Under the pieces are notes generated by a model that was not told where the DNA came from, did not search any database, and saw only the letters and a list, made by a program, of their open reading frames with translations. Of a stretch of 64,000 bases of DNA, positions 51,660 to 61,824 are shown piece by piece (position 1 is the stretch's first letter; each line of letters opens with the position of its first letter). The position numbers and the translations under genes were made by a program. This stretch comes from Trifolium pratense. Taxonomy: Eukaryota > Streptophyta > Magnoliopsida > Fabales > Fabaceae. The stretch is taken from positions 20,990,127 through 21,054,126 of the forward strand of contig NC_060062.1 of assembly GCF_020283565.1 (NCBI RefSeq), written 5' to 3'.

Positions 51660-52830
51660 CGCCTTACTAATTTCTAATTTTGCTCTTCCGCCATGTACTA
51701 ACCTTGTCATTGAAGTTGTTGAGTAGATTTCGGCCACAAATTCGAATAAGTTGGTGGATTTGAAGTTGAAATGTGTTTTAGGGTTTTGGAACGTTTTCTG
51801 AAGAGTTTTTTTTTTGTTTTCTTGAAATTGATGGAATGAGGGGGGGAAGGTGGTGGGTTGGTGTTTATATACGTTGGTACAGTCCGCTACTTAAGTATGA
51901 GACATTTTCACTCGTTTCTCTACTTAGCGGATGGGAAAAAATTTCAAAATATTTCAAGAGGGTCTCCAGGGAGCGTGAAATCTTAAAACGTTGTTCAATT
52001 TGAATTTTTTTTACACATTTGCTGCTTATGTAGCGAAATCGATATGTTGTTTGCGTAGCGGACAAGGATATTTTGGTATTTTATGAGATACCAAAAGAAA
52101 TTATCAAATTTTAAAGAGTTGGGCTTAATACAAACAAACACTTTGACGCTTAAGTTAGTAATGGAACAAATAATCAGTAGTTTTTGATAGAATTTTTGTG
52201 TATATTGTATTTTTGCAGAAAGAGGTAACTATATAATGTCGAGGAGAAGCCATCAAAGAGTAATCGAGAGTCATTACAAACACAATGTTCTTTAATGGCT
52301 TGAATGTGTAGCCATCAGAAGACATTGAAAGGGTTGATTCGTTGTGAACAAAACAAATAAATCAATACAATTATGCTGTAAATTCCAATACAAGGAATGA
52401 ACTAATTAAAAATAGGAAAATGCAAACTCGCACACCAAAAACACTAGTTAAGAAAACTAAATACAATAGAGCTCTTTTTTTCACAGAACAAATATAGCAC
52501 TTCTTAAAATTTGTATAATCAATATTTTAAAAATATGAAATTGATTTATTTCAATATAAAATTTACCTTTTTTATTTTCCTCTTCTTTTCTTTATCCAGT
52601 ATCCTAATGACATTAAAAATATGATTAGATATTGACATTGACTCATTAATTATTGTCCCAAATTGCCATTTTAAGGTTATGACAAATTTTCATCAAAAAA
52701 GAAGTGTATGACAAGTACGGTAAAAAAAACGATTATTATGATTTAATTAAGATATAAAATTCCACAAAAAGAAATTAAATTAAAGAAAGAATTGACCATA
52801 GAAAAAGAAAAAAAGAAAAAAACTATAATA
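51660..52830. other. Calmodulin upstream region, no other gene recognised
   Basis: AT-rich DNA with a G run at 51840-51848. Short GTCCGCTAC / GTAGCGGAC inverted motifs occur at about 51882 and 52054. No further feature could be supported. Confidence 0.5.
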
Positions 52831-52834
52831 AGAT

Positions 52835-52844
52835 TATATATAAA
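52835..52844 (+). promoter_or_regulatory. Calmodulin TATA box
   Basis: TATATATAAA lies about 115 bp before the ATG at 52954, followed by a CT-rich leader with ACACAGACACACACAG, typical of a plant 5' UTR. Confidence 0.65.
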
Positions 52845-52953
52845 TCCATCATTTTCTCTTCTTCTTACATTTTCCACATCACACAGACACACACAGAGAC
52901 ACAAATCATTCTCTTCTTTTCTCTCCCTTTTTGCAGAACCAAATCTTCCTCCA

Positions 52954-54469
52954 ATGGCCGATCAACTCACCGACGAACAGATCTCAGAGTTCAAGGAAGC
53001 TTTCAGCCTATTCGATAAGGATGGCGATGGTATCGTTTCTCAGATCCCTCTTCTTCTTCTTCTTCTTCTTCTTCTTCTTCTTCTTTTTCTTAGATCTGAT
53101 TTTTTTCTATCTGTTAGTTTGTTTGTCGATTTTGTTCATACCCCATGTTACCCTTTTGAAGGAATTTTGGTAAAAATTGAAGCTTTTTTAGATTTGTTTT
53201 TAGGGTTCTGGTTTGACTTTTTGGGTTTGATTTTTGTTTTCTTTCACAATTTTCATGTAATTTGTTTCATTTCCTGTTTTGCCCTTAGCTAATTTATGTT
53301 TCATGGGATCTTTCACATGGTTATGTTTGTGTGTGAATGGATTGTTCATTTGTTTAATATATGTTATGAATGAGTATTTTCATTTGTGACTCTAGATTTG
53401 ATTTGATTTTTGGTTGATTGTTTGATTTATAAATCAGAATTGTTTGTGTGGACATGAAATTTAGTATTACATGTTTGGATTTGTGATATGGGATTGATCC
53501 CCTTTAGGTATGTGTTTTGCATTTTGGTCCCTTTTTTGTTACCAATCTATGAGAATGAAATAGCAATTAGAAGTTACCTTTTTGATGAAATGCTTTGTGT
53601 TTCTCTGATCTTATTGATTACCATTGTTGATCTGTATTTAGTTATAATAAGTTAAGATGTCATAATATTATGTTTATCTCGATCTGATTTGTACATTCCT
53701 GCTAGGCTCTCATTAGTTTTGATGTTTTTCGGAAACTTTTGCTTTGATCGAAAATTGAAAGTATAGTTTGAGAAGAAAACAGTGTTGTGAGTTGCGGATC
53801 GCGTAAAATAGTGGTTTGTTTGAATTCCACTATACAAGTGCTATAACATTGCTAATCTGCTATAGTCGCTATTTGACAACATTGTTAGGCTAAATTGCAT
53901 GTCATGGAACAATAGCGGTTTGCTATAAGTCAAACTAAGCTATTGCTGCTATTTGACAACATATGAATAAAAACAAAATTTTGATCTAAGTATATGTTCT
54001 TCAATGATATCTAAACTTGGTTATGTTATGTCATGTCTTGTGTGGTTAAATCACTTGTTTGCTAGTATTTTAACTGCTTGTTTAAAATGGTACAGGTTGT
54101 ATTACTACCAAGGAACTCGGGACTGTAATGCGGTCACTTGGCCAGAACCCAACTGAAGCTGAGTTGCAGGACATGATAAATGAGGTTGATGCTGACGGAA
54201 ACGGTACAATTGATTTCCCTGAATTCCTCAACCTGATGGCTCGTAAGATGAAGGATACTGATTCAGAGGAGGAGCTTAAGGAAGCTTTCCGTGTGTTCGA
54301 CAAGGATCAGAATGGTTTCATCTCTGCAGCTGAGCTCCGTCATGTCATGACAAATCTCGGGGAGAAGCTGACTGATGAAGAAGTTGACGAGATGATTCGT
54401 GAAGCCGATGTTGATGGTGATGGTCAGATCAACTATGAGGAGTTTGTCAAAGTCATGATGGCTAAGTGA
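52954..54469 (+). CDS. CaM: Calmodulin
   Basis: The universal calcium sensor, which binds four Ca2+ and then target helices. Exons 52954-53029 and 54096-54469; the intron (53030-54095) splits the Gly codon at the end of DKDGDG, where plant calmodulin genes are usually interrupted. The 149-aa product has four canonical EF-hand loops ([48 protein letters not shown]) and ends KVMMAK. It looks identical to the conserved dicot calmodulin isoform. The start [17 protein letters not shown] is unambiguous. The intron contains a (TTC)n run and a repeat-family copy. There is no disruption. Confidence 0.98.
53049..53087 (+). repeat. (TTC)n tract at the 5' end of the calmodulin intron
   Basis: About 12 TTC/CTT units begin about 20 nt inside the intron. 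Such a pyrimidine-rich stretch near the donor site may be neutral or may affect splicing. Confidence 0.9.
53783..53965. repeat. Intronic repeat family, copy 3 (calmodulin intron)
   Basis: GTGTTGTGAGTTGCGGATCG, CTATAGTCGCTATTTGACAA, AACAATAGCGGTTTGCTATA and CTGCTATTTGACAACA are shared with the copies at 18676-18858 and 27728-27895. Confidence 0.65.
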
Positions 54470-54883
54470 GGTCACCAATCAAACCATAATTAAAATTTGA
54501 AAAAGCACATGAACAGAAAAAGGGTCAGGGCAAATGAGTTTTGATGAGAATTATTATTCTATTTTCATTATTAGGACATGTTTTATTTTGGGTCATTAGT
54601 TTTTTGTTGGTTGGTTTGTTTGCTTTAATTATTGCTACTTGCTCATTATTAGTATTCTACTTGTTTGTTCTGTCCCTTTGTTTAAGTAGTTTGAATTAGT
54701 TGTGTTTCGCCATGCATTTGTACTTCACTTTTCATCTCTTTTTTTGGGTTATTATTTATGAACTTTGAACAATTGGTTGCAATTTCTGCTTTTACATGTG
54801 GGTGATTAGTACAGTTAATACCATCTTATGCTACTGTATGATTGTTTATGTGATTCCTCTTGAATCACCAATATATGATTGCA

Positions 54884-55087
54884 CAACTTATAAGTTTTTT
54901 TTTTAAAAAAAATCGGGTATCCTCCGTCAGCAACTGCAGAGACTAACTCATTGAGTTTTGTGGGACCTAAATGGGCGGCAAGCTCTCTCAAGAGTTGTAA
55001 CGCTATTGCATGCTCAAGTTCATCATTGAATTTAGGACTTTGGTTAAGAGATATGGGTCCTTTCATATAAGCGTTTTTGGCTAACAA
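54884..55087 (-). pseudogene. Unrecognised coding-like fragment
   Basis: The minus strand encodes a plausible peptide (LNQSPKFNDELEHAIALQLL, RELAAHLGPTKLNELVSAVA) with helical, non-repetitive composition and then degenerates into a poly-Lys/T tract. I do not recognise the family. It overlaps nothing else and has no evident promoter or splice structure, so it may be a captured exon. Confidence 0.35.
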
Positions 55088-55414
55088 CTTATAGCTTTTA
55101 ATTTAAAAGAAGCCAAATGCCAAAATACTAAATAAATAAATTATATATAAAGCCTTTTACAAGCTAATTTTTTTTGGTCTGTTAATGTTATTCTCTTTTT
55201 GAATGATTGACCTATTTCATTTGTAAACAAAGATTGTTTCAAAATGATTGACCTTTTTTTTTTCTTTTTTTTTCTGAACACAATATTAATTACTTGTTTT
55301 TCAATATGACTTTTGATTAATACAACTTTAATCACTTTCATTTCAAGTCAGTATATTGTTTATAATTGATATAAATAACTATTGCTATTTGATGAGACAT
55401 GAAAGTAGAATAAT

Positions 55415-56160
55415 TACATGCTTCAACCCCTCCAAAACACCCCATAATTCTGCAACTAACGCATTACAACTACCAATATGCTTTCCAAATCCTCCTAGCC
55501 AACCACCTCTATTATTCCTAATAATGCCACCACAACCAGCAACATTCTCACTTTTGCAGGCTCCATCAGTATTAACTTTAACTCATCCTTCCACCGGCAG
55601 TTTCCACCCTATCATCGTATGAACGAACCCGTGGCACTGCTGTGACAATTCTTCTAGCTCTGTCCGCCTGTTGATACTCCCGACAACGCTGCATAATAAA
55701 GTTAACTGGCTGCACCGGTCGACTGTAATTGTCGTAATGATACTCTCGATTACGCCAGTTCCAAAGGTAGAAGCAAACAGCGGCCCAAAATTCTGGCCAT
55801 TTAATATCATTAATCCAAGTGGAATTGCATTGCAAATTTGTAGTAAACCAGTGTATCATATCTCCTCCAAAGAAATTTACTCGCGCTGCACTTGGAACAA
55901 CTATCATCCATATCTTCTTCGCTACATCACAGTCACACAACACATGTGACGACGTCTCTTCAAATCTCAGACTTTCCAATGTTGGATCTCACTCGGAATA
56001 TTAACATTCTGCTCACTTATTCGGAGTCCCTCTTCAATCCATGCTTGCTGCCATGCATGAACATCTTTACCGTCGCCAATAACCGAAAAAGAATACTCTC
56101 TTAATTTCGAACTCGGTTTAACTATACTTTTCCTTAAGCTATAGTCTGAAGCTCTACAAT
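55415..56160 (-). mobile_element. LINE relic: zinc-binding RT tail and RNase H
   Basis: Minus strand. 55979 to 55581 reads ETSSHVLCDCDVAKKIWMIV, then WPEFWAAVCFYLWNWRNREY, the zf-RVT region found at the end of plant LINE reverse transcriptases. 55575 to about 55415 reads VKVNTDGACKSENVAGCGGI IRNNRGGWLGGFGKHIG and AELWGVLEGLKH, an RNase H domain with the DGA and E residues. A break between the two and the missing upstream RT show it is a dead 3' fragment. Confidence 0.85.
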
Positions 56161-56387
56161 CAATCTCTCCATCAAGGGCTCTTCTATCATGCTTTCAATA
56201 CTATATTTTGATATATTTGAACCGATCCGTTGGTAGCTTAACCAAATTACTTATAATATATGTACAAATAACATTGTGATTATAACTAATGGATTTCAAT
56301 AATTTGCTAATTAACCATGTCACAAAATTCAATACAAATTCAATAAGTTGAACAATCATATTGTTTTAGTATTGATATTAGTGGCAT

Positions 56388-56492
56388 TTGATTGGTTTAA
56401 GTTTATTCTGTTAATTTGGTTGTGCATTTTGTGATTATAAGTTTATTCTGTTAATTTGATTGGTTTAAGTTTATTCTGTTAATTTTGTTTAA
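56388..56492. repeat. Short direct repeats TTTAAGTTTATTCTGTTAAT
   Basis: Three copies of (A/T)AAGTTTATTCTGTTAATTT occur in about 100 bp, two of them preceded by GATTGGTT. They lie just ahead of the long hairpin. Confidence 0.8.
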
Positions 56493-56503
56493 GTTCTATC
56501 ATA

Positions 56504-56623
56504 TCAATTAATAAACTACAAGTATTAAGTTGTTGCTCTTTATTTTGTTCTTCATGCATGTTTGAATAACAAAATAAAGAGCAACAACTTAACATAATTT
56601 GATACTTGTAGTTTATTAATTGA
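56504..56623. repeat. 120-bp hairpin-forming inverted repeat
   Basis: Outer arms 56504-56524 and 56603-56623 (21 bp, TCAATTAATAAACTACAAGT A) and inner arms 56525-56549 and 56568-56592 (25 bp) are exact reverse complements. The right side has a 10-nt bulge, and the terminal loop is 18 nt. It could be a MITE remnant or a small-RNA precursor; neither is shown. Confidence 0.9.
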
Positions 56624-57250
56624 ATATGGAATGTAACAAGTACATTGTGTTTGGTAGCATTTCACTATTTATGGTTTGATTGGTTTGAGGTTTTTGTTGG
56701 GGAGGGGAGCTAGGAGAATATTTTAAATTTTATGTGTTCGGTTCAAATTTTTGGAGAGCAGAGAAGTAAAATCTCTTCTATGATCATTTTTTGCTTTGCT
56801 ATTACAACATCAAAATCTCAATTAAATCAAACACATGATATCCATGGGGGCGAATAATATGATATATGTATCAATCGGATAAATATGATATTCATGTCCG
56901 CTCCATATCCGTGTGAATATCCGCTAAGCGGGTAATCCACATATATTTAGAGATATTCATGGATGACTTTTTTTTTTTTTAATAAAATTCACATTGTGAT
57001 ATAGTTCTATCCACGCTAACAAAAATTTCAGTGTTGCATTAGTCAAAAAAAATAATTCAATGTCGCATGAGCCATGCTAAGCAGTGTTCTCTTGATTTAG
57101 TATGATCCATGTGACATTGAAAAATTTCAATGAAAGAGAGTTATATTTTTACCAAACCAGTAAAAAGAGAGTTTTTTTTTTTTTTGAAAAGGCCAGTAAA
57201 AAGAGAGTTAAGATTATATAGTCGATTATTCCCGGCCATAAACTAACACA
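56624..57250. other. Intergenic, no gene recognised
   Basis: AT-rich DNA with poly-T/A runs. Around 56880-56935 short repeats of ATATGATATTCATG / ATATCCG occur. Nothing else is supported. Confidence 0.5.
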
Positions 57251-57432
57251 AGATTTTTCAATGTGTTTTGTCTTTACTAACAAACTTTATGGAGACTTTT
57301 AAATTGATCACCCGCTCAACACAGTAACTGCGTCAACACAGTTACAGCAGGGAATCTTTTTCCAGATTTTTCAATGTGTTTTGTCTTTACTAACAAACTT
57401 TATGGAGACTTTTAAATTGATCACCCGCTCAA
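57251..57432. repeat. 69-bp direct duplication upstream of the PME genes
   Basis: 57251-57319 and 57364-57432 are identical 69-bp units, starting AGATTTTTCAATGTG and ending CACCCGCTCAA, separated by 44 bp containing two ACACAGT(A/T)AC motifs. They lie about 0.7 kb before the first pectinesterase gene. Confidence 0.95.
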
Positions 57433-58048
57433 AGAATGCTTCAAGTCAAAACAACTTTAATCGTACATATACTTGCATGACATCATGACCCCTCTTATTC
57501 ATGTGTCATATTTTTCCTAAAAGCTTCTAGTAGAGCTCATTATCGATGTCTTGTGCACCGAAAATCTCTCCCCACTCCCTTGAGTCTTAGGTGTCACAAT
57601 AACCCAATTTATTCGGGATAATTTTGTTAACTACAGTGACAAAATAAAATAAGTTTCAATATTAATTTATCATATATCTCATTGTCTCATCCAATACGCA
57701 AATGAGACAAAAAAAAAATTATACAGTCATTATCAATTTGGTCTCTCTTATTTTAACCCACCAAACAAAGTCTTATATACTTAACCATAAAGAATGAAAC
57801 AAAAGTCAAATTTTACAATAATAAATTTTATAAGTCAAAGTCAAATTCTATTAGAAAAAAGAGAGGGTTCTTAACCTAAAAAGAAAAAGGAGAATGAATA
57901 ATAAAAAATTTCAATCGTATATGCTATCTCCGATTTTTTATAAGAAACAATTGACTTTTTTATATCAATTAAATAACTTATGTATCTAGTCAATATTATA
58001 GATCTGATACATCAATTATTTAATGAATCGTTTCTAATAAAACAGTGT

Positions 58049-58058
58049 AATATATATA
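58049..58058 (+). promoter_or_regulatory. TATA box of PME gene 1
   Basis: AATATATATAAG lies about 45 bp before the ATG at 58100 and only about 10 bp before an upstream in-frame ATG at 58067. That upstream ATG would fall before the expected transcription start, which favours 58100. The second gene has the same box at about 61763-61772. Confidence 0.65.
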
Positions 58059-58099
58059 AGTGAATAATGTCACTATTCACTCAACACAAATCAACTATA

Positions 58100-60273
58100 A
58101 TGGGGTTGCCTGCTATATCAATGATTTTCCATCTGATCTTATCCATTGGTTATTGTTTCAATCTTGGCAGAGCCATTGATTGTGGTGGAAATCATGTTGC
58201 AAATACCATTGTTGTTGATCAACAAGGAAGAGGATCATTCAACATGATTCAACCTGCCATTGATTCAATAAAGAATAACAATGATCAGTGGGTTAAGATT
58301 CACATAAATCCTGGAAAATATGTGTAAGTTGTTTTTTATTTATTTGACACAAAATATGTGTAAGTTGTAACTACAGTATATATTAAGTTAACATAAAATA
58401 TTAAGGATCAAATTCATATGCACCAACAATGTATATTTTTTGCACGTAACTATTATATTGTTACAAAAGTCTTAGAAAAGATGGTTTGTGATTGAGTAAC
58501 AATAAAAAATGTTTATTGACTAATTTAGCTTCTCAAAAAAAAATGTTTTATTGATTTAAACTTTTTTTGTTTGAAAAACAAGAAAATAAGAAACGCTTTG
58601 GTAAAACATTTTTTAAAAACTGAAAATTAGTTTTTAAAAAGAGAATATCAAAGGGTTTATATTTCCGCACACTTATACAGGAAATACTTTCTATACTTTA
58701 TAGAAATTTGTTTCAGTTTTATTTATTCAGGTGAGTTGTTGTAGCTTGAGCAAAGTGTTTTTAAACTCGTTAAGAAAATTTGATTCGGTCTTATATCTTT
58801 CACCGCAGCCTAAATTTGTTTAATTTAATTATTCTATCTTTCCCAAAACTTTAGTATTTTTGTAATTTTGCACGGAGATTAAGAAATGATAAGTAAAGTC
58901 ATTTTTGTCATTACTTTATTAAAAAAGAGAAAATATATTTAATTAATATTTTAACTTTTGTAAAGGTACAAATGATAAAATATCACTAAATGTGAATTGG
59001 TTTCTTAAAAAGACTAAAATTTTGAGATAAAATTAAAAAGTTAAAAAGACTAAAGATTTGGAACGGAGCAACATTTTCTAATGTTTTAAATTTTTGATTG
59101 TGCAGGGGACGTGTTAATATTCCCTATGACAAACCATGCATCATTTTAGAAGGATCTAGTATGAGTAATACAATAATTAGTTATGGTGATAAACAAGCAA
59201 CAACAACATTTGTTTCAGCGCCACCGAATGTGATTTTGAGTGGTATTACATTTGAGGTAAATACAACAAAATTACTTTAGTAAAGAAATATCAATTAATT
59301 AGTGATTATGTTTCAATTTTTTATATTTTTTTCAATTGCAGAACACATTTGGACATAGTGGACCGGCAGTAGCTGCTAAAATAAATGGTGATAAAACAGC
59401 TATATTTAAGTGCGGTTTTTTGGGTTATCAAAATACTTTATTTGATGCAAGTGGGCGTCATTATTATAAGAATTGTTATATTCAAGGTGAAATTGACTTC
59501 ATTTTTGGTTTTGCCCAATCTTTTTATGAGGTAATAATATTAATATTATATTTTTTTATGCATAATATACATACTGTATTTACAATGTTTTCAATGAAAC
59601 ATCGATATTTTTTTTAATTGTCTTTTCACTTTGTTGTAGAACTGCGTGATGAACGCAACACAAGATAGTTCTTTATATCCGGGTTATATCACAGCCCAAT
59701 CTAGGAAATTACCAACTGATCAAGGTGGTTTTGTTTTTAGAAGAGGGTTTGTTACTGGGTTTGGTAAAGTGAATTTAGGAAGAGCATGGGGTCCTTACCC
59801 AAGAGTTATATTTTGGGGAACTGACCTTTCTTCTGTGGTACTTTCAGAAGGATGGGATGCTTGGATGTACATAGGCCAAGAGTAAGTTTTATATATTTAA
59901 TACATTTTAAATAATTTATTACCATAGTTTTTTGTTTGACTTTGAAAATGAGGATTTATTATATAATAGATATATGCATGTATGGTACTTTTTTTGTACG
60001 CATGTATGGTACTGTTTTTATGCATAAAATGACCATTTTTTATACTTATTATTATGTCTTGTAATTAACTTATATCAATTCATGTACAAATGATGCAGAA
60101 AAAACTTCATCTATGCGGAAGTTGATTGTACAGGACCGGGGTCCAATACTCAAGGCCGTGTTCCATGGGAGAAGAAGCCAAATGAAATAAATATATATGA
60201 TTATACTATACCAAAATTCATAAATCAAGATGGATGGCTTAACAACTTACCAATACCATATTCATTTGTGTAA
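58100..60273 (+). CDS. Pectin methylesterase-like protein, catalytic Asp replaced by Asn
   Basis: Cell-wall enzyme family (CE8) that removes methyl groups from homogalacturonan. Exons 58100-58323, 59106-59256, 59342-59530, 59640-59881 and 60099-60273 in exact frame, 326 aa. Residues 1-23 are a signal peptide ([18 protein letters not shown]), and there is no N-terminal inhibitor (PRO) region, so it is the short type. Family motifs: nucleophile Asp177 in GEIDFIFG and the Arg in [14 protein letters not shown]. The catalytic acid position in YQDTLFD is Asn156 here (codon AAT at 59432-59434); the neighbouring paralogue keeps GAT. Without that Asp it is probably inactive or weak. The frame is otherwise fully open, so it may be a non-catalytic protein or an early pseudogene. 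Confidence 0.93.
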
Positions 60274-61400
60274 TATTACTTTCTATATTCATGATGATAT
60301 ACATAAATAAAGGACCTCTTTGGATGACATGTGATTATTCCTAGCTATATCAACTTCTCTACTTGTTTTGAATGACATCTTATTTCATTACTAGTTTTCA
60401 ATAAAATAGTTGTATGGGAAATTCTGCACCTATAATATAAATGTGCTATAAATAAGGTCCTCAGTGTTTTAAGGTTGTTACGTTCTCCGAATAGAGAATG
60501 GTTAAATCTTGTTAGCAATGATGTCGTGAGCAAGACTATTTTTTTCTTTCGTTTATTAATCGTTTTTTTTTCTTCTTCAATTTACAATGGAGTTGAAGAT
60601 GAAATCTAAAACTTTTAGTATACTACTGCCTAAAGTCTAATTGTTGAGGTCACTTTGAGAAGAAAGTTTTAGGTTTATTTATTAATGTGCGTATTGCATC
60701 AAAATAATTTTGATTTAGAGTTGTGAAAGTAAATATTTTTGTAGTATTTCTAACCTCATGGTACCTTTCTAATTTCTATTATCATAGACTAGTTATTTTA
60801 GGCACAAGTTAGGTGACAGATTTAGGCACAATGTCTTGCATGTTCACACGATTTATGAAAATAAAACTTAACTTTTACGTAAAGAGTTATGTGAAAATTC
60901 TTTGATAGGCATAAATATAAATAAGAGGTGTTAGACACACTCACAAAACAAACAAAATTGCTGTAAAAATATTATTTTTGTTTTAACTTTTTGTTTTAGT
61001 GTGTGTCCAAATAAAATATTATATGGGTTATACAAAAAAAAAATATATATTATATGGGTTTGTGCCTATGTAAGTTTTTCTCAGAGTTATGGTCATATAA
61101 TATTTTTTTTGTCAAAATTGACTTTGAAATATAGCTCTGTTCAGATTGCAATATAGCACTATCTACACATGGCTCCGTCTCCGAAAATTTAGGTGCCCTA
61201 TGAAAATTATAATTTTAGTACATTTTTTTTAAGTAATATAATTATAAATATATAACGTTAAAGAAAAATTAAAGATTACACTTTTAGTTGTTAGAATCTC
61301 TTTAATAATTTTTAATTCTTCAAATAAATTTCACTATCAAGATCATAAAAGTCTAAGTTTATTTTAAAACTTAATTATAATAAATTTCACACTCAAATAA
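60274..61400. other. Spacer between the PME genes
   Basis: AT-rich DNA with the 3' side of PME gene 1. No ORF or repeat end could be supported. Confidence 0.5.
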
Positions 61401-61404
61401 ATTT

Positions 61405-61471
61405 CACACACGCATACACGCGAGTGCATGCACGCACGCACACGCGGGTGCACGCACATACGCACACACAA
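61405..61471. repeat. Alternating purine-pyrimidine CA/CG tract
   Basis: Sixty-odd bases of mostly strict purine-pyrimidine alternation (CACACGCATACACGCGAGTG, then CATGCACGCACGCACACGCG) in an otherwise AT-rich spacer. Such tracts can adopt Z-DNA under supercoiling. It is about 0.35 kb before PME gene 2. Confidence 0.85.
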
Positions 61472-61824
61472 AATTAAAAAAAAGGGTGCCCTAAAATTTT
61501 GTGTCATGTGTCTCTCTCTTATTTTGACCACTACACAAACTCTTATATATCTGACCATAAAGAATGAAAAAAGTCAAATTTTACAATAATAAATTTCATA
61601 GGTCAAAGTCAAATTCTATAAGAAAAAAGATAGGGTTCTTGACCAAAAAAGAAAAATTATTCATTAAATAATTAATGTATATTGTCTATAATATAGACTA
61701 AATACATTAATTATTCAATAAATATAAAAACTCGACGGTTTCTTGTGAAAAGGACTCGATACAATATATATAAGTGAAAATGTTGTTTGTATTGTCACTA
61801 TTCACTCAACACAAATCAACTATA

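Noticed and set aside
58067..58099. Upstream in-frame ATG as the PME gene 1 start
   Set aside because: It is about 10 bp after the TATA box, so probably not transcribed, and it would bury the signal peptide behind a polar extension.
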